Shown here one piece after another: positions 37,641 through 52,954 of a DNA stretch of 64,000 bases. The notes beneath the pieces were generated by a model. That model saw only the letters and a program-made list of their open reading frames with translations, made no database searches and had not been told where the DNA came from. Origin of the DNA: Apostichopus japonicus (lineage: Eukaryota > Echinodermata > Holothuroidea > Aspidochirotida > Stichopodidae); contig NC_092580.1 of assembly GCF_037975245.1 (NCBI RefSeq), positions 20,076,501 to 20,140,500 of the forward strand, given 5' to 3'. Position numbers and translations under genes: made by a program. How positions within the stretch are numbered: position 1 is the first letter of the stretch; each line of letters starts with the position of its first letter.

Positions 37641-40600
37641 ATCCACCAAATCTCACCTGGAACAATGAACTTAAAGCATAAGTTTGTTTTCTGCAAAAAG
37701 CTACAAACTTTAAGTTATGAAACATACTTGGTTGGACACAATATTTCCTGTGTTGAATTACACCATTATTACCACATGAAATAAGGAGTCAATAAATGAC
37801 AGTTGTCAGATTTATGTGTTCTTATAACATATTATAACTGCCCAGAAAGATGCCACAGAGAAAACTAAAATATTGAAACTTCTGTCAGAATATGGAATTT
37901 GCTTCTCAGCCATCATTCTGAGTGCAGTTTAGTAATCTTGTAGAAGCTGTCCGTCCATCTACCTCTGTAGGGTAATATTATGAAAGTGATCTCATAAGCT
38001 GTTACATGTAATGGCGTTAACATTCTATTTTATTCTGCTCTGTGAAAGACGGCAACAGTAAGCCACAAATCTCTGCCTTACTCATATTGAATTAATGTCT
38101 GCATCATCTCAAATTATATCGATGAAATTCAAGACATCAGACTGTAGATCTGCTATGGACGAGGGAGGTACAAGTCTGCTCTTGCATTTGACATCAGCTG
38201 ACATTCACTTCCCTCCTGTGTGTGTCTGTGTTTCATTTTGTGGGAAGTTTTTTTTTGTAGGATTTTACACAAGTGATGGTTGTTACTATGTGAAGAGAAT
38301 GTGCAGTCATATGTCAATGAGAGCTAAAGATACCAACCACAACCTCTTGGCATTTTAATCCTGTGAAAGAGGAGGTGAAGGCTTGAAGGTGAAGGCTTGG
38401 AGGTGATGATAAAGGGGTACTGGAAGGGTTTACCTTGACAACACAGTTACCTTAGTAGCTGCCATTGTTACATTATCGTTGTAACCTCCTATTGATTTGG
38501 GTCTCAGTGCTAATATTTTAATAGCATTGTGGGTCATGGTGTAGATGGAGCTTAAGGTGTATATTGGCAAGCTGCCAAAGCACGCTACCATAGTAACAGG
38601 TTGAAATCATTTCATTCAGGTACTATGTTTTACACTGCATTTCAAGATAGCAGTGCTCCTGGTTTACACCGATCTGTGTCAAAATATTTAGGTAACAAGT
38701 AAATGTGAGGCAAGCTTGACATTTGCTTTCATTTTTATGACTTTCTTTGGATTCCCTTCAGAGGAGAAAATTGGCTGCGATGAAATATCCCATTTCTGAT
38801 CTTTCCAGGATATTGAAGTTTACATGGAAGGCTAAAGAAATTTATCTACTGGTTTTGCTGAAGCAAACTGTTTATATAACTACCCTGGTTTACTTTGAGC
38901 AAATACGTAAAGTGGTTTGGCTGCCATCATGAGTAACGTAAAGTAAACCTTGTTAAATTGGCTGAAATTGTTTTTCTTTTTCTCTGGTTTTATTGCTTAA
39001 CTCATGCTTCTACCCTCCTCCCTCAAAGTCATTAAAAGATGTCATCTGTCTGTTCTACTTTCTCTTTAGCTTTTTACCCTGTATTCCTCTCCTGCATTAT
39101 AGAATGTACATATTGACAAAATCAATTGACTGTTTCTGCTCATTTTCCAAGTAAACATTTATCTATCCTCCTCTCCCGCCCCCCCCCCCCCATTCCCTTC
39201 GTCTTCTTCTTTCTCTTGTGTCACCAGCTTTTTGAAATGCTGTAAGCTGTTTCTTCCTTTAAGATTTCCCGAAAACAGCTTGAGGGCTGGTAAAGGTATC
39301 AAGCTTGTTTTCCGAAATTCTGCAATAAAGTTTTGGATGCGTTACTTTGAATCCTTATTTCTCCTCATCTTCAAATTAATCAGAGCCCTCCCTATAGATA
39401 TCTAGGAACAAATCTTTCGAGCAAACCCCAAGTGAGATATAAAGACCATTTGCATCGACTTAAATCGAGTGACAAAATAGCTGGTGCAGCTTTTGAGTTT
39501 TGAAATTGGTTTTGATTAATAAAAGCTGAGTATATTCACTCTGGATTTATCAATCCTATGAGGACTTCGCCAGTCATAACAATTTTTTCACCTTAGCTGT
39601 CAGATATAATTTACACACACAGCTCAGCGTGTAAGAAGTTTAGTGTCAGAGGTGTTAAAATGCATGAGTGATTATCACTGGTGACCGATCCCCCCCCTTC
39701 CCAAGGGGGAAGATTCTGTTTGTCGCCCGAAAAAACTCATCTTCTTTGGATGAGCATTGGAGCGTGTTCGTTATTGGGATAGGGAAGCTGATTCAAAGTG
39801 TGAAGTATTTATTAAGCTGATCTAATAGGGGAGTACCAAAAAATAAATAAATAAATATGGTGAAATAATCCTAATTTAGGTCTTGCTTTTTGCTATTCTG
39901 TTATAACATCTTCATTTTTCCTGCTTTCTAATGAAAACAGAACGTTTTTTAGGTCTGGTACTATTCAGTTTCAGGTTATTTCTATTTTATTTTAATTTAC
40001 CCTATATGACAAAAGGATGAGGACAAAAGTTACATAAGTGATTATTATTTTTGCTATGGTTATTTCCTGTAAGTTGCTATTTCATGTCGGCTATAATGTT
40101 ATTTTCTGTCATCTATTGCTATTTCATGTTGACTATTGTTCTTCTATCTTTGAAAATACCCAGTGAAGTCTTCTTGGACAATGTATTATTGTAATGAAAA
40201 TTTAAAATGTGTTCCACGATAGCTGTATATGAGTTAGGACATAATTAAACAACCGTCTCGTCAAATTTATGATCTAATGTAAACTTGTAGAAATATTGAA
40301 AACAAACAAGCATTATGTATAGATATTTTACCAAATATTTGAAGTGAACAATAAATAGACCAAAAAAAACCCATACCATATGAAGCTATTGTTGTGTGAT
40401 TGGCTGCTGTCGTGTGGTAGACAGTGCTATGCACAACATTATACAAAATACATAATCAATTTGAAACACAATTTTAGCAATGACCATTGAGAGAAACTGT
40501 TTAAGTTTTCTGTTCATCCATTCATCTAATTTATTAACAATATGTCTTGGTGATGTCCTAAGCTTTGGTATCTCAAGTCAGCATCACACTGCCTGACTGA

Positions 40601-41114
40601 AATTGACACTCAACTCGGCTGTCCTGTCCCAGTTTTCGACGGTTATGAAGACTTACAGTTGACCCCGACACACTGACCAACTAATCATCACCTAGCAACT
40701 CATCAGTCATATCTCTCAAGCTGTTAATCAGACAAATATATGCTTTGGTGAAGTCTTGTAAATTGCAGTTTGCTGGTTGGCTATGATTAATATGGAAAAC
40801 TGTTCTTTTAAGTGTAATCACTATTTGCATGATAGACTGGTCTCAATAACATTTTGAGGAATTTATTTTTCACCAATGTATATTTTATCTTGAATAGCTA
40901 AATATATATAAATGATATTGATTTGAAACCAATGCATCCATTTGTTTTTCACTTAAAATTATATTATAACATGTTAAATGTCAAATTGCTGCTGTCATGG
41001 TTGTAGAACCTTTTGCACTGGTATTTGAATTCACCAATGCTATTATGAATTAAATTAGATTTGCTAAGCACCTGACAATTAGTTTTATGTCCATCAGAGT
41101 ACAGTAATGTATAA

Positions 41115-41237
<123 letters not shown>

Positions 41238-44200
41238 TAATATCTTTACTGTAAAGGATTTCTTGACGATGAAGAAAAGGTGAGATGTTCACTTAAAATG
41301 TTGTAATGCACTCTCTAATGTCATGCACTTCATCATAATCTTAGAAGCCAAACCAAGTTTAAATTTCAGATATTCAAAATAAAACTCAGAAATGGATTTT
41401 AGCATTCCAGACATTCTGGGTTGTTTAATTAACATGTCGGCTTGAAAGTGATTCCAAGTTTCTGTAGAGGACAACAACATTCTCAGGCTTGCAAAATGAT
41501 AGTGCCAGACCTCTCCAATGGTGATATTTAGTAAATTTGTCTACTGATAGGTAAATGTAGACAAGAAAAACCTATTAAAGTTTGTATCCAGGTCAGAATT
41601 TTTAAATTCAAATACCATGTCCAAAAATATGCATTTCATGCAACAAAAGAAAGGGTATTAATGACCAAATAGTTGGCACATTTTCAATAAACTATTCTTT
41701 CATGTCATGCTTCAGAACACTCGTACTGACAGTATGAGCAGCTATTAGGCTAAAAGTTGGAACTGTTTTTACTGGCAGTATTCATACTATAAATAAGTCT
41801 TAAAAGATTATATGAGAGCACAGTACAGGGTGGAAATTAACATTAAAAAAATATGGCTGCCTGTGCTCTAAATATTGCACATATTTCAGCACAAATGTTC
41901 TGGCCTCACCTAGGTGTGATATCCGTTCGTGACATTCAGTCTGTTTACCGGCTTTTGTTAACAAAGTGCTCTTTATGATGCAATAATATCAAATTTGTTC
42001 TACTTCTAGCACATTGTCACCTGATTGAAACAAACTATAGAATAAAAAATAAAAACCACAAGCATTAAATATTGATAAATGTCAAAGAGAACAAGTGATC
42101 TACTTGCTATTTTTTATTCCCAGGGATCAATATAATCTTTCTTTATATATCAATTGGTTCGTGAGTTCCTCTTTTCATATTGTTGGCGGAGAATGGTGGG
42201 GGAGGCAAAGTATAATTCTTTATTGCGTCAGTATAGTGATTTTGATACTTTTCTGTGTAGTTTAGTAGGTGCAACACCTTTTATGACTTTTTCATATAAT
42301 GTCAAACGGCTCTAAAACCCTTTTTGGCCTAATATCCAAACGTTCAGAAAATATAAAGATAAAAACCTCCCAGGTCTATACTGAAATACATGGACGACTT
42401 GCAGTTGAAAATGTCACGAGAGATTAAAATCAGTCTTTGCAATATTAAGACAAGCACCATTGCATCATCAACCTGGTGGGACATTCTATAAAATCACGTC
42501 TGTGCTTAATATATACGCTGCTGATCAATTGACATCTTTCTTCCGACACCTACACATCGAACAAAGATCGGGAATGGAAAGTCTGGCAACGTGAGAATGT
42601 TAAGTGGTTTCATCTTACCCATGGATAGTTTGCTCTTTTCTTAGTCTTTTCTTTCCCCCTTTCCCATTTTCCCAAATCGTACGACAGCAGAGCCAATTGT
42701 CACAGCATTTTACAAGTGGAAGGTATTAACAGAGCGTGTAAGAGTCATTGCAGAAACAAATTTTTCATGGATCACCAGACATCTGAGTTGCTAATATCAT
42801 TCACACCTTAACTTTCCTTCTTCCTCCTCTCTTTTTTTTTTAAGCTGAGGGGATGGGAGGGGGGTGGGTGCTGAACCCCTTTATTTACTTTATACCTTTT
42901 CTCTTGGGTGTTACTCAAGTTTATCTATAACAAAGTTCTCTATTACAAAGTTCTATTGAAATGCATTGGTTCTATGCACTCAGCCATCCTCATTTCATGG
43001 AAATGTTACCCCCCAAAAAAAGATGAAATGAGGAATTTCTGTGCTATCCAAAAGGTTAGGAAATTTGTAATTGATGGTTGTTCAATGACATTAAATACCA
43101 AAGAATGTAGTTATGAAAATGAATCAGGTTGTATAATTCATACAAAAATGACTGTATCAGGAAAGCTGTGATTTATGTGTTTGCTTTAGTGAAAGAAATC
43201 TTACTAAGAAAAGAAAGTTTTACTTGATACAAAAACTTTCTGGGCACTGGCAAAAGTTAAGAAGAAACCTAATACAATAATATGTACAGCTTGTGAACAG
43301 AAAGGTGGGAGGGTGCATAAGGGGCGTGTTCTTGCCTAGTTTTAAAAAGTGCTGCTCTCTGCATTTATATTAGACTTTTTTACTCTTTCTGGTATAAATG
43401 AAGTATATTTTTTGTCCATTTTTGCTATTAAAAAGTGCCCAACAACAGTTATAAGTAAAACAAACACTATGATTAAACAATGTATGAAACAAGGTCAGTT
43501 GAAAAGATTGGCATTTTGTTGACAAACATTCAAATATGGTGGCACAGAATGTACATGTGATCCATTCTGTCAGAAATTTGTGAGATAATTTTGTGGTTTG
43601 CTCCCTCAAATCAAAGTCACATGTCAAACTTGCCTTCAAACTCCCCCCTCTCGAGACTGAACCCTCCCTCCTCTGCCGTTCCCTGTCATTAAGTCCTGTT
43701 CGTGACTTGATCTATATCGCTTTTAACTAGTTAAACTGACCATGTGTACTATAAACCTCTATGTTTACCCTCTGTCGAGGAGCTAATTTCCTCTGATCAT
43801 GCAGTCCAATATTAAAGTTTGATTCAATACTTCAAATTTAATATTGCAAGTCTTGGAAATGTTATAATGTAGGAAAATTGTTCATAGGTAGTGGGTATAA
43901 TTCACACATCTTCCTTGTGCATATTTGTTATAACTTAACCGAGCCATCTTGTTAAGTAGAGACGAGATAGACTTCCAAAGCAGTTAGTTGTGGGATAGGA
44001 CATAGAAGAAGTGCCCAAGCTGTAATTATTAAAGCATTCTTTAGAATTTTGATTGGAAAAGTAGAAATTTTCATTCAAAAGACACCCATTTTATGGTGAC
44101 AATTCATCATGATAATATACTTCAATCACTTACATTGTTATTCTCAACACTCCCACAGGGAGGATGAGATGTTGTTGTTCCTTTTACCAGTTAGGCCATC

Positions 44201-46687
44201 ATACAGCTATGTCAGTTGCCATAGCAACAGTTACCATGGTAGTAGTTAATTGAATAGGGTTTTCTACCATTTGAGCAATGTGAAATATGGATAATCAGAA
44301 AGTTAATACTTTGAATTATATGTAACCATGGCAACACCATTCATGCTCACATTACAGGAAAAGTAGAAGAATTAGTCTGTATTGCCCAGGAATAGCAATC
44401 GACACAATGTTTATAGAGATCAATAGATGCAAAATAATGGCAGACTTAATGGTTGAAATTACATACATGATGCAAATCACAAATGTTATAATGGATATAT
44501 ATTTTAACACTGCATTGGTGAAAACATATCAATGTTCTTTTCTAGTTAAGTCTTGCCTAAAGGAGTGGCTACTTAGCTCTGTGGGTTTCAATTATGCTAC
44601 AGCTGATATCAAAGCTTAGGTTTCCATCAGTAAATCTTCAACATAGATGGCATTATATACATAAAGAGCTTTCAGTGGGGTCCGGCTGTCAGATGATGCC
44701 TAATTACACCTAGAACCAAATACTCAACAAAAATAAATAAATATTGAACGATAAACTACAGGAGTCTTAATTTACATGAGCTTGGTTAAATACTAAGGCC
44801 TCAATTAAAGCTCTCTGCTAGGTTGCCTAATGGTTAGGCCCTTTCCCTATTAAATTTGTCTGTTTTGATTTAAAGTTTGAAGTAGACTGTATGAGAGGCC
44901 TTTATTCTCTGGGTGATGTGCAGCATACAAGGTTTCCTTAAACATAATTGGTTGTCGATACCTGCATCACAGAAGGTTCCTGACCATGAATTGTGACAGG
45001 TTTTGCGAATGTCATGCCATTAATTAGTCTAAGAAGATATGTCAGTTCCCATTGCATCAGTCACTTGTCACGGAGATGATTAAAGGGCCTCGAGTGGCAT
45101 ACAGCTTTTTTTTCTGATTATCATCTTGTTTTTAATAAAGGTAATATTTGCTCAAAGATTTGGTTGAATTTTCATGGAGTGGGGATTGGGCAACAGTGTA
45201 TTCCATAAAAGGAGACTGTTAGCTTTATGTATCTTTAGTCCTCTTCAACATCTTTACTTTGCAATGTACCACTTGCATAATTCATTTTCTGGAAGTTTGA
45301 AAACTCAATCAACTCAGTTGTCTGGGAATACTTTGGGGGAAACTGTCATGAAAGCATTCTTGAAAACTTAATACTGACTTTGGGTCAACATTCCATCCTA
45401 AATAAAGATCATCAGGTTACACTGAAAGTTTAGAGCCAGGCTTCCAAAAGTTTTCCAGGATCAGTTCCTTTTGATTCTTATACCCACCAACCAATCTAGA
45501 CTATATATAACAACTTTTGCTAGTGACAATTGTTTCAGTTAATCATGTAGCAAAATTGGGTGTGAAAATTAATAACAGGTAACAATGGATATATTCTTTC
45601 CTCCACAATTAACACTATAGCTGTGCCACATGCTATCCTTTTTATTTTTATTACAATTTTTGGTTGAAAGTACTGAAAGGTGAATGCATAGTTGTTTAAT
45701 TAAACTTCAGCTCCTTTGTTCCAGTATAGGCATGCCTCATTAGGAATAGCATTACCATTTTTTAGGCCAATCAGCAGTCCTGTAAGCGATGATCTTAGAA
45801 GTCAAATAGCAGATTTAAATCTTTAATTTGATCCCCAATTAGATTTGACTTTAATTAACATGCATCAGTAATTCAACTTAAAACTAGGGTAATTAAACCT
45901 GTGTTCGAACAATATGCCGTGCATTACAGGCCAAAACTTGCCATTCACCAAGAAGAAAATATCGTCCTTAATCCTTGCTAGAATTTTTCTCATAGCAAAC
46001 TTGTCCAAACTCAAGACTTTCGATTAGAGAGAGCTCTGAATAACAATCATACTGTTTGTCATATAAGATTCAGTTGAGGCACAAGGTAAACAGTTATTTT
46101 TCCACACCATAAAATTTATTAACATTGGATGATAACTTCCTGCCTTGCAGATGATTAATTTACTGACGTAATATATCTTCAATTAATTAACAGTCATGAC
46201 CTTAGCTGCTCATTCCACGGAGCAGATCTACTTGTTAAGCAGCATACTGTAGAGGAAAGAAGGACCCCAGTAATTCTAGTGGTAATTCAAGAGCTTTCTA
46301 ATGCAGAAGTGAATGCTGTATTGACATTAAGGTGGGCCTGCAATGGGCTCTAGTTTCCTTTAAGAGGCAAAGGGTATTCATGCATTCATACAATAGTTAT
46401 CTGAGCTTTGGAAGTAGTCTGAATTAAGTCAGAGTTGAACAAAAAATTTCTCAATACATCTCAAGAAGGTCATAGTCTTTTATACCCTGACCTTAAAATC
46501 TACACTGATTGAATTTAAGCTTCCTTTTTGGTAAAAGTTATACAACGAAATGGAAGCTTTGTAGCCCTTTCTCTCTGCTTTGATGAAAAACTGATCACAA
46601 TCCTATTTTTAATTGTGAATGTTATGTGCATGTTATAACAGCTTTATAAACAAGGAAGGATCAGGCGTAATGAAATAATTGTAATTT

Positions 46688-46716
46688 GGCTACCAACTGT
46701 ATTCAAGTTGGTAGCC
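46688..46716. repeat. Perfect 11-bp hairpin with 7-nt loop
   Basis: GGCTACCAACT (46688-46698) and AGTTGGTAGCC (46706-46716) are exact inverted repeats around GTATTCA. The stem is too short for a typical miRNA precursor, and no run of U follows that would mark a terminator. Confidence 0.8.
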
Positions 46717-48858
46717 TAATGTTACTTCCTAACATACTAAACTAGAGTACAGTTGATAACACGTTTGGTGAATATAAATGGCGATACTTTTATGATTGAT
46801 CCAGCTGTAATCCACACAGTTTCTGAAGCAAAGTATTTAAATTTTAATTGAAATAATTGTTTGCTTTGATCACTATAATAATGTATAATCTATGTAATAA
46901 AAGCCAAATGTTACTTCATTGTTTAGTCCTAATTAGATAGTTCAGTCAAGTGACTTGTAGAGCTCTATTATATCAGTAAAATGGCCACACTTTTCAATCT
47001 TTGACCTGCAGGTTAACTTTTTAACTCAATTATATTATCAAATTACGGAGTTGTGTGAGGGTATACAGCATAATACAGCCAAGTAGTTTATAAGGGATGC
47101 AGGGAATATGTTTGAATGCACTATTAAACCGGTCGTTCGCTCATTATTTTAATCCAGTTTGCTCCTGTATTATGCAAAGCCTCCTAATGAATAGGTGCTT
47201 GCAAGTTTGGTCATTGCCATCATCATGTGTGGTTTATACAGATCTCCTTAATTTAAAAGCAATTTTCTGTTCTCAGTTACTTCTTCCCTCATATATTCTT
47301 GTTTCAGAAACAGCCACAAAAAAAAGCAACAAGATGAGCAGTAATTAGTTGCTATGAATTTCAAAAATTACATGCATTTTTCATACATGCAAAAACAGGA
47401 GAACAACAAAGGTGATTTTGGTAACTGAAATTCTCCACCAGTGCACATGTGATTTGTCCTAGCACATCGATGCGTGCGTCATCAAGTTTTACATTGCCAC
47501 ATGAACAACATCGGAAGAAGCATACATATGGTGGTTTTCAAATTCAGATATACTTATAGCTTAGGAAATGAGACCTTTAAAACCCCTGGAGGCGCAAACA
47601 CTGTTATAATATGTATACAACTTGGAAAAGTGGACATAAAGTAGTAAAGATCGAACATTCTAGGCTATCTATATTTGACATTTGTGAAGCCTAAAAAATA
47701 CGCCCTTCAAAAAAGTTTAAAACAAACAAATGAGCTGCTCCACTTTGTTTGCCAAATGATAAGAGTACAGTGTAGAACAAGCATGTTTAGTTTCCCATTG
47801 AAAGTGCTCTTGAAAAGCAAAATCATTTGAAAACACAGCTGCTGGGTATATAATGGAGGATAGTATATAAACTGGTTCAGATTGGAGTCAAATTTTATCT
47901 TTCCTGTTTTTTGGGGGAAATTATTGGAAACAGAGAAAGAAATTACTGAATATATGTCTCTTTTTCCCGTTCATTTTTGCAGCTGAATTAATATATACTT
48001 TAAAGGTCATCGTTATTGCTCCCAATTAAATGCTAGAATGTCAAAGAATGGTCGCTCATGTTCAAACCTCAGTGATCATTTTACTGCACATATCACGTGG
48101 GACTATTTTTCCTCTGTGAAACATTAAATCGTCTAATTGTACTTGCCTATCTTTGGGAATAATTACTCCACGGTTCCAGCTATCTTGGAGATCTTGCCGA
48201 CAAGTTTATTACAACACTCGCCGGATATCTTGCATTAAGCTACAAGTCAAAGAGATGAGAAATATAAAACGTGTCGACTGTTCTCCTGTAACAATTATAT
48301 TTCTTATATCTACTATAAACTTACTTTAGGGACATATAGTCTTATTTTTAGTCGTTTGATTCAAACCACGTTCTTGTGGAATCAACCCAATGAGAGAACA
48401 CACACGCTCTTGGACATACTGCAATGGACATGATATCAAAAATGGCCTCAATCTCTTCCCATGGGATATTCATTCAACATACCCCAAGAGAAAGCCATTT
48501 GTCAGGTACCTCCTGTTATGTGCAGCATAGCGTATCAGAGGATTCAAGGCCTCTAGTTAACCATTAAGTAAATATGACATGCAATGATGAGGTCAGTGTC
48601 CTATACTACCACCAGCAATATAGCTTAACTTTAACCTGACATTCTCAAACCCATCTCAAGAATTTGTGCCCTCAAGTATGATATGGAATATATTTTATCT
48701 GCGTAGTGGACATCATATATCTATACACTTCAACAGACACTTTTGCCATACTAATTTGCTATATGCTAGTTGATATCTGCACTTTTGGCCATGTATAGAG
48801 AGAAATGAGACATTTAGTACTCATGGATTATACTGCATAATACTCATACTTACACACA

Positions 48859-49020
48859 GGGCTTGACACAACCCAAGGCACCGATGGCAAAAAGCTGTCG
48901 TACCCTCAATGTTTGCCAAGATGCCCCTGAAAAATACATCCTACTGCCGCAAAGGTTGCCATAATGCCCTTTTTGTTATGTCATCAGTTCCCAGGCGGGC
49001 CATCTTTCAGTGCTGTACAT
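48859..49020 (+). mobile_element. Possible truncated hAT-like terminus (CAGGGCTTGACAC)
   Basis: CAGGGCTTGACACAACCC followed by short GGCACC/GGCAAAAAG/TTGCCA motifs resembles the left end of hAT elements with CAGGGCT.GACA termini. The matching right terminus (GTGTCAAGCCCTG) and a target duplication were not found, so this is either a one-ended remnant or a chance match. Confidence 0.25.
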
Positions 49021-51379
49021 TCTGAGTAGTACACTTAGTTACACTATAGAGTAACCCAACAATCTTTGGGAGATTTGGATTCATCATTGGCAAGAACCTT
49101 GCCCTTTGACAATGATTTTATTTTTACAAATTAAGTCAATGGGACTTAATTCTCCAATGAGTGTACTGTATGCGAGGGAAATCACAATGTAAAATCCCAT
49201 TGACTCTGTACGGAGGACTAACAATAAACATGTGGAAGTGCCCAGCTGAAGTTAAAATATAAGAGCTCTAAATTACTACAATATACAAAAAACATTAACA
49301 AGTTGTAACCACTTTATTCCGAGTTTGTGCAATGAAAATCCATAAGGTAACGACACAAGACCCCTTTTATGCAGCAAATCAAATCCACAAACATTTTGGC
49401 AAAAACTTTTTGCCGAACTGGAACTGCCCAGTTTGTTAGACTTCACTGTGCCATGCACTAACACCGATAGGATAGTATTAGGTATGTTAACACAAAAACA
49501 TGATAAAGAAAAATGTTTGTGTCAGAATACAAAAAATATTGTATAAACACCTAAATTATATCATGAGGCATTTTCTACATGCCATCAGTCATAATTTGCT
49601 AAATATACTAAAATTTAAGGAGTTTGGAAAGCTTGTTGTCATTTGCTGTCATGATGTCTTGCAAAATATTTCACTGGACCGTACATAAAACTAACTAAAA
49701 CTGCATTTCCTTCCACTGCCGAGAGCCTTCCTTTTAAGTGAAAAACTGTATCTGTCAACTGTAGCATGTACATTTTATTAGAAATGTAGTTCAACTTTTA
49801 GGTGAGGTAATTAAATGTGGAAATGTGTGAACTTGTTTTTTGTTTGTCAGTCTTTGACAAGGAGGGTGGCAGGGGAGATGGAGGGGGTGGGGGAAGCAAA
49901 TGTTGACTAATTGCTTAGTTAACCTTGCTTCCAAAGATTCAGTGAATATATTGCTCCAATTATTGTTTCCTCATGCACCAAAGTTGGTTGTATATACTAT
50001 ACTGTTTCTCACATATTAAACATGATGTATATTCCATGACATGCTCTTAGACTTAGTGTGATTACGAGTCCATGAAAGTTTCATGAAATGTCCTAATTGG
50101 TTGCTCGTACACATTGGCTCAGATTTCATACCCAATGTTTGGCAATTCCAAATTTTGTTTTCTTTTCAGTATAAAGTTTTGTATCAACAAGTATGTGTAA
50201 TGTGCAAGGAAAAGGTACTAAGACTCCAAATAAAAAGCTTTTTTTTTCAGCGTCAGACTACACGGAGTGACAAATTTACCGTAACTGTTTATATTTAGGT
50301 TTCTTTTTTAGCATACGTTAAGAACAGCCGATAATACATACATGGTTAAAAGTCTTTTTAAATTATTCCCAGGTGTATAGGTATATACTGTATAGAGCTA
50401 ACAGGTCAAGAGCTTGTGGCTTCATTTGCAATTCCACCCACATAGTGCAATTTGAGCCTTCCACTTTTACAAAAGAGAAATGTTTCTCTCACTCTTTACA
50501 TTTCCAGCTATCAAATTACAGACAGATAAAGATAGCTAGGTCTGTACTGCCAGTGCATTGTGTGCAAATCACATGTATGAGACAAGATCAGATATTAACA
50601 GATTACAAGTTTGTGGATTTGTCTGTATGGTACAAATGTTTTGCAGTGAGGTGATGTAAAATGGAGCATTTGTCATTTACTGTAAGTCGTTGCAAAGAAT
50701 TAGTCTTAACGTCCTCCTCCCCCCTCTTCTCGCCTCTCATCCCTCTCCCTCCGTCCACCTTGTCCAAATATACTTACTCCTCATCCCACAAACAAATAAA
50801 CGAATTGACTTGGCTGGCTTATGTAATGTATGTATTTGCAACCCAGAATAATATTTGTATCAAATGCAAAACTTATAATCCTCCCCCCTTCCTCAGAAGG
50901 AGTAAATAACACCTTCCTGTGCCCCCTCCTCCATCTTCTCCAGCTCCCACCTAAAATCTCTAACCATCATCTTTAAATTTTGTAAGTAAAAGTAAGTGTG
51001 ACATGCATATGCATATAATGTTTATTATCTTCAGACAAGAGAGATGACTGACCTCCATATCATGCTTACAAGAATTTGATTAATTAGGAATGCCCCCTAA
51101 TATCATCCTTTACTGCACCCCCTCCCCCTTATTTAAGTTAATTGAGAAATGGCCGGTGTTAAGTTCCAGCTGAATAGAATTGAAAAGTCAGGTTATATAA
51201 CAGTATGACATCATGCATAATTTTACATTACAACAGGGGTTTTGTTAGTACAAATACATGTGTGAGTTTGGTAAAAGCTTATCTCCCTTCAGCATTTATT
51301 AATGGCTGTTTTATAGTGATAAGTCTTCATAAACAGACCAGGCAGCAACTGATTAATCAGCTTAACAGTGCTGTTTTGT

Positions 51380-51800
51380 TTCATTCATCCAAAACAGATG
51401 AAACAATTATGTGAGCCATAGCTTAACTGCAGACTATAGGCTAACACTGCTGTTTTTTTTTTGTATTTGTTTAATGCAAAACAGATGTACATGTAGGACA
51501 TACTTTACTGCAGATTATTAATTAAAAATGTATTTTATTCATCCAAAACAGATGATGAAAAGTGAGAAATAGTTTAACTGCAGACTAATAACACTGTTGG
51601 GTTTTTTCCTACCATTTTATGTAAAAATATGTACCCAAAAATGTGAACAAGTGAGCAGTAGTTTAAATGCAGACTAAGTGAACACTGTTGTTTTTTTTTA
51701 TTCATCCAAAACAGATGAAACAAGTAAATAGTTTAACTAAAGACACGATTAATATAACACATCTGTTCTATATGTTACTCATTCAAAACAAATGAAACAG
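51380..51800. repeat. Degenerate ~80-bp tandem array
   Basis: The array alternates CATCCAAAACAGATGAAACA with GTTTAACTGCAGACTA and an AACACTGTTGTTTTTTTT tract. The first motif, or a variant, occurs near 51385, 51475, 51540, 51703 and 51781. The second occurs near 51421, 51507, 51571, 51661 and 51731. Units differ by insertions and substitutions. Weak echoes (CATCAAAGGCAGCTGAAAC) continue to about 51925. Confidence 0.8.
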
Positions 51801-52954
51801 GTGGGTATAATGGTAATTCTGTATTATAATAATAAAAATAGTGATAATATTTGTATTAATCATAATAATTAGAATATTATGTTATTCAGTGCTGTTTTAT
51901 TTTAAGCATCAAAGGCAGCTGAAACTAAGTAATAGTGGTACTGTTGAAATGCCTAAAAACAACTGTTTTTGTTTTCATTTTATTCAACAAAGATTAGAAA
52001 GAGAAAAGTTCACTATAGCTACACTGCAGAACAAGTTAAGTGTGGAAAGTTCCAGCACAGCTAAGAGAGATCGTATCAAAGCATTGAACATCTGACATAT
52101 TTTATAAGGCTGATAGGCTATCCATATGATCGTACGATCCTTTGCTTTTTCGATTCAGTATTAATTAGAACGTGACCCTTGTGACCTTTTCCATCCAGGT
52201 CCACTGGTTATCATTTATAAGACGATAACAGCACCATATCAGTCATCAAGCTAACCGACTTTCAAAAAGTTTGACATTTGCTTTGTGATACGTATATCGT
52301 CACTGCATAGCAGACCGTGAAATTATGCCATCTATTTACTGTGACATTTACTATGTTTGGATTCTTAGAAGTTGCTATTTTTTTTACCCTTTATTGACTC
52401 CATATTCGGAATAATTAGTTGTGGTTGCCACATTTTAATCAGTGTTTTCGAACTGTTACAAACCTTTGGAGATTCTACATCTTTCCTGTTTTGTTTCTCT
52501 GACTGATGACCCCTCCCTTCCCCCACCCCCCCCCCCCCACCACCTCCCACAGACCTCAGAAGTACACTTCATTCTGTCACCCCCACACAAAAAATCTTTA
52601 GAACAACCTTGCATGTAGACCTAATAACAGACCTAATTTAAAGATTAAATATGCCTTGTTCAGACCCCCGCACCCCTACATGAAATCAGATTTGGCGACC
52701 CCAGGGCAATTACTTTCCCTTGTTTTTTTGTTCTTCGCTGGGAAGCAAAGGAACTTATGCAGTTAGGTTGGCAATTGTGTGTGTTTGTGCATCTGCATTT
52801 GTAACACTTACTTGGGTCTGTGAAAACCCAACAAAGGAGTAATGGATGGTGGTCATACTTGCTATGTAGATGTATTATAGTGAGAAGCCTTGCCCTTTTG
52901 TTTGTGACCTTATGAATATTCATGAAGTTATGGGATAAATGTTAAGAGGTTTAC

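Noticed and set aside
41837-41900. ACAGGGTGGAAATTAAC as another hAT terminus
   Set aside because: Single short match with no partner end or duplication.
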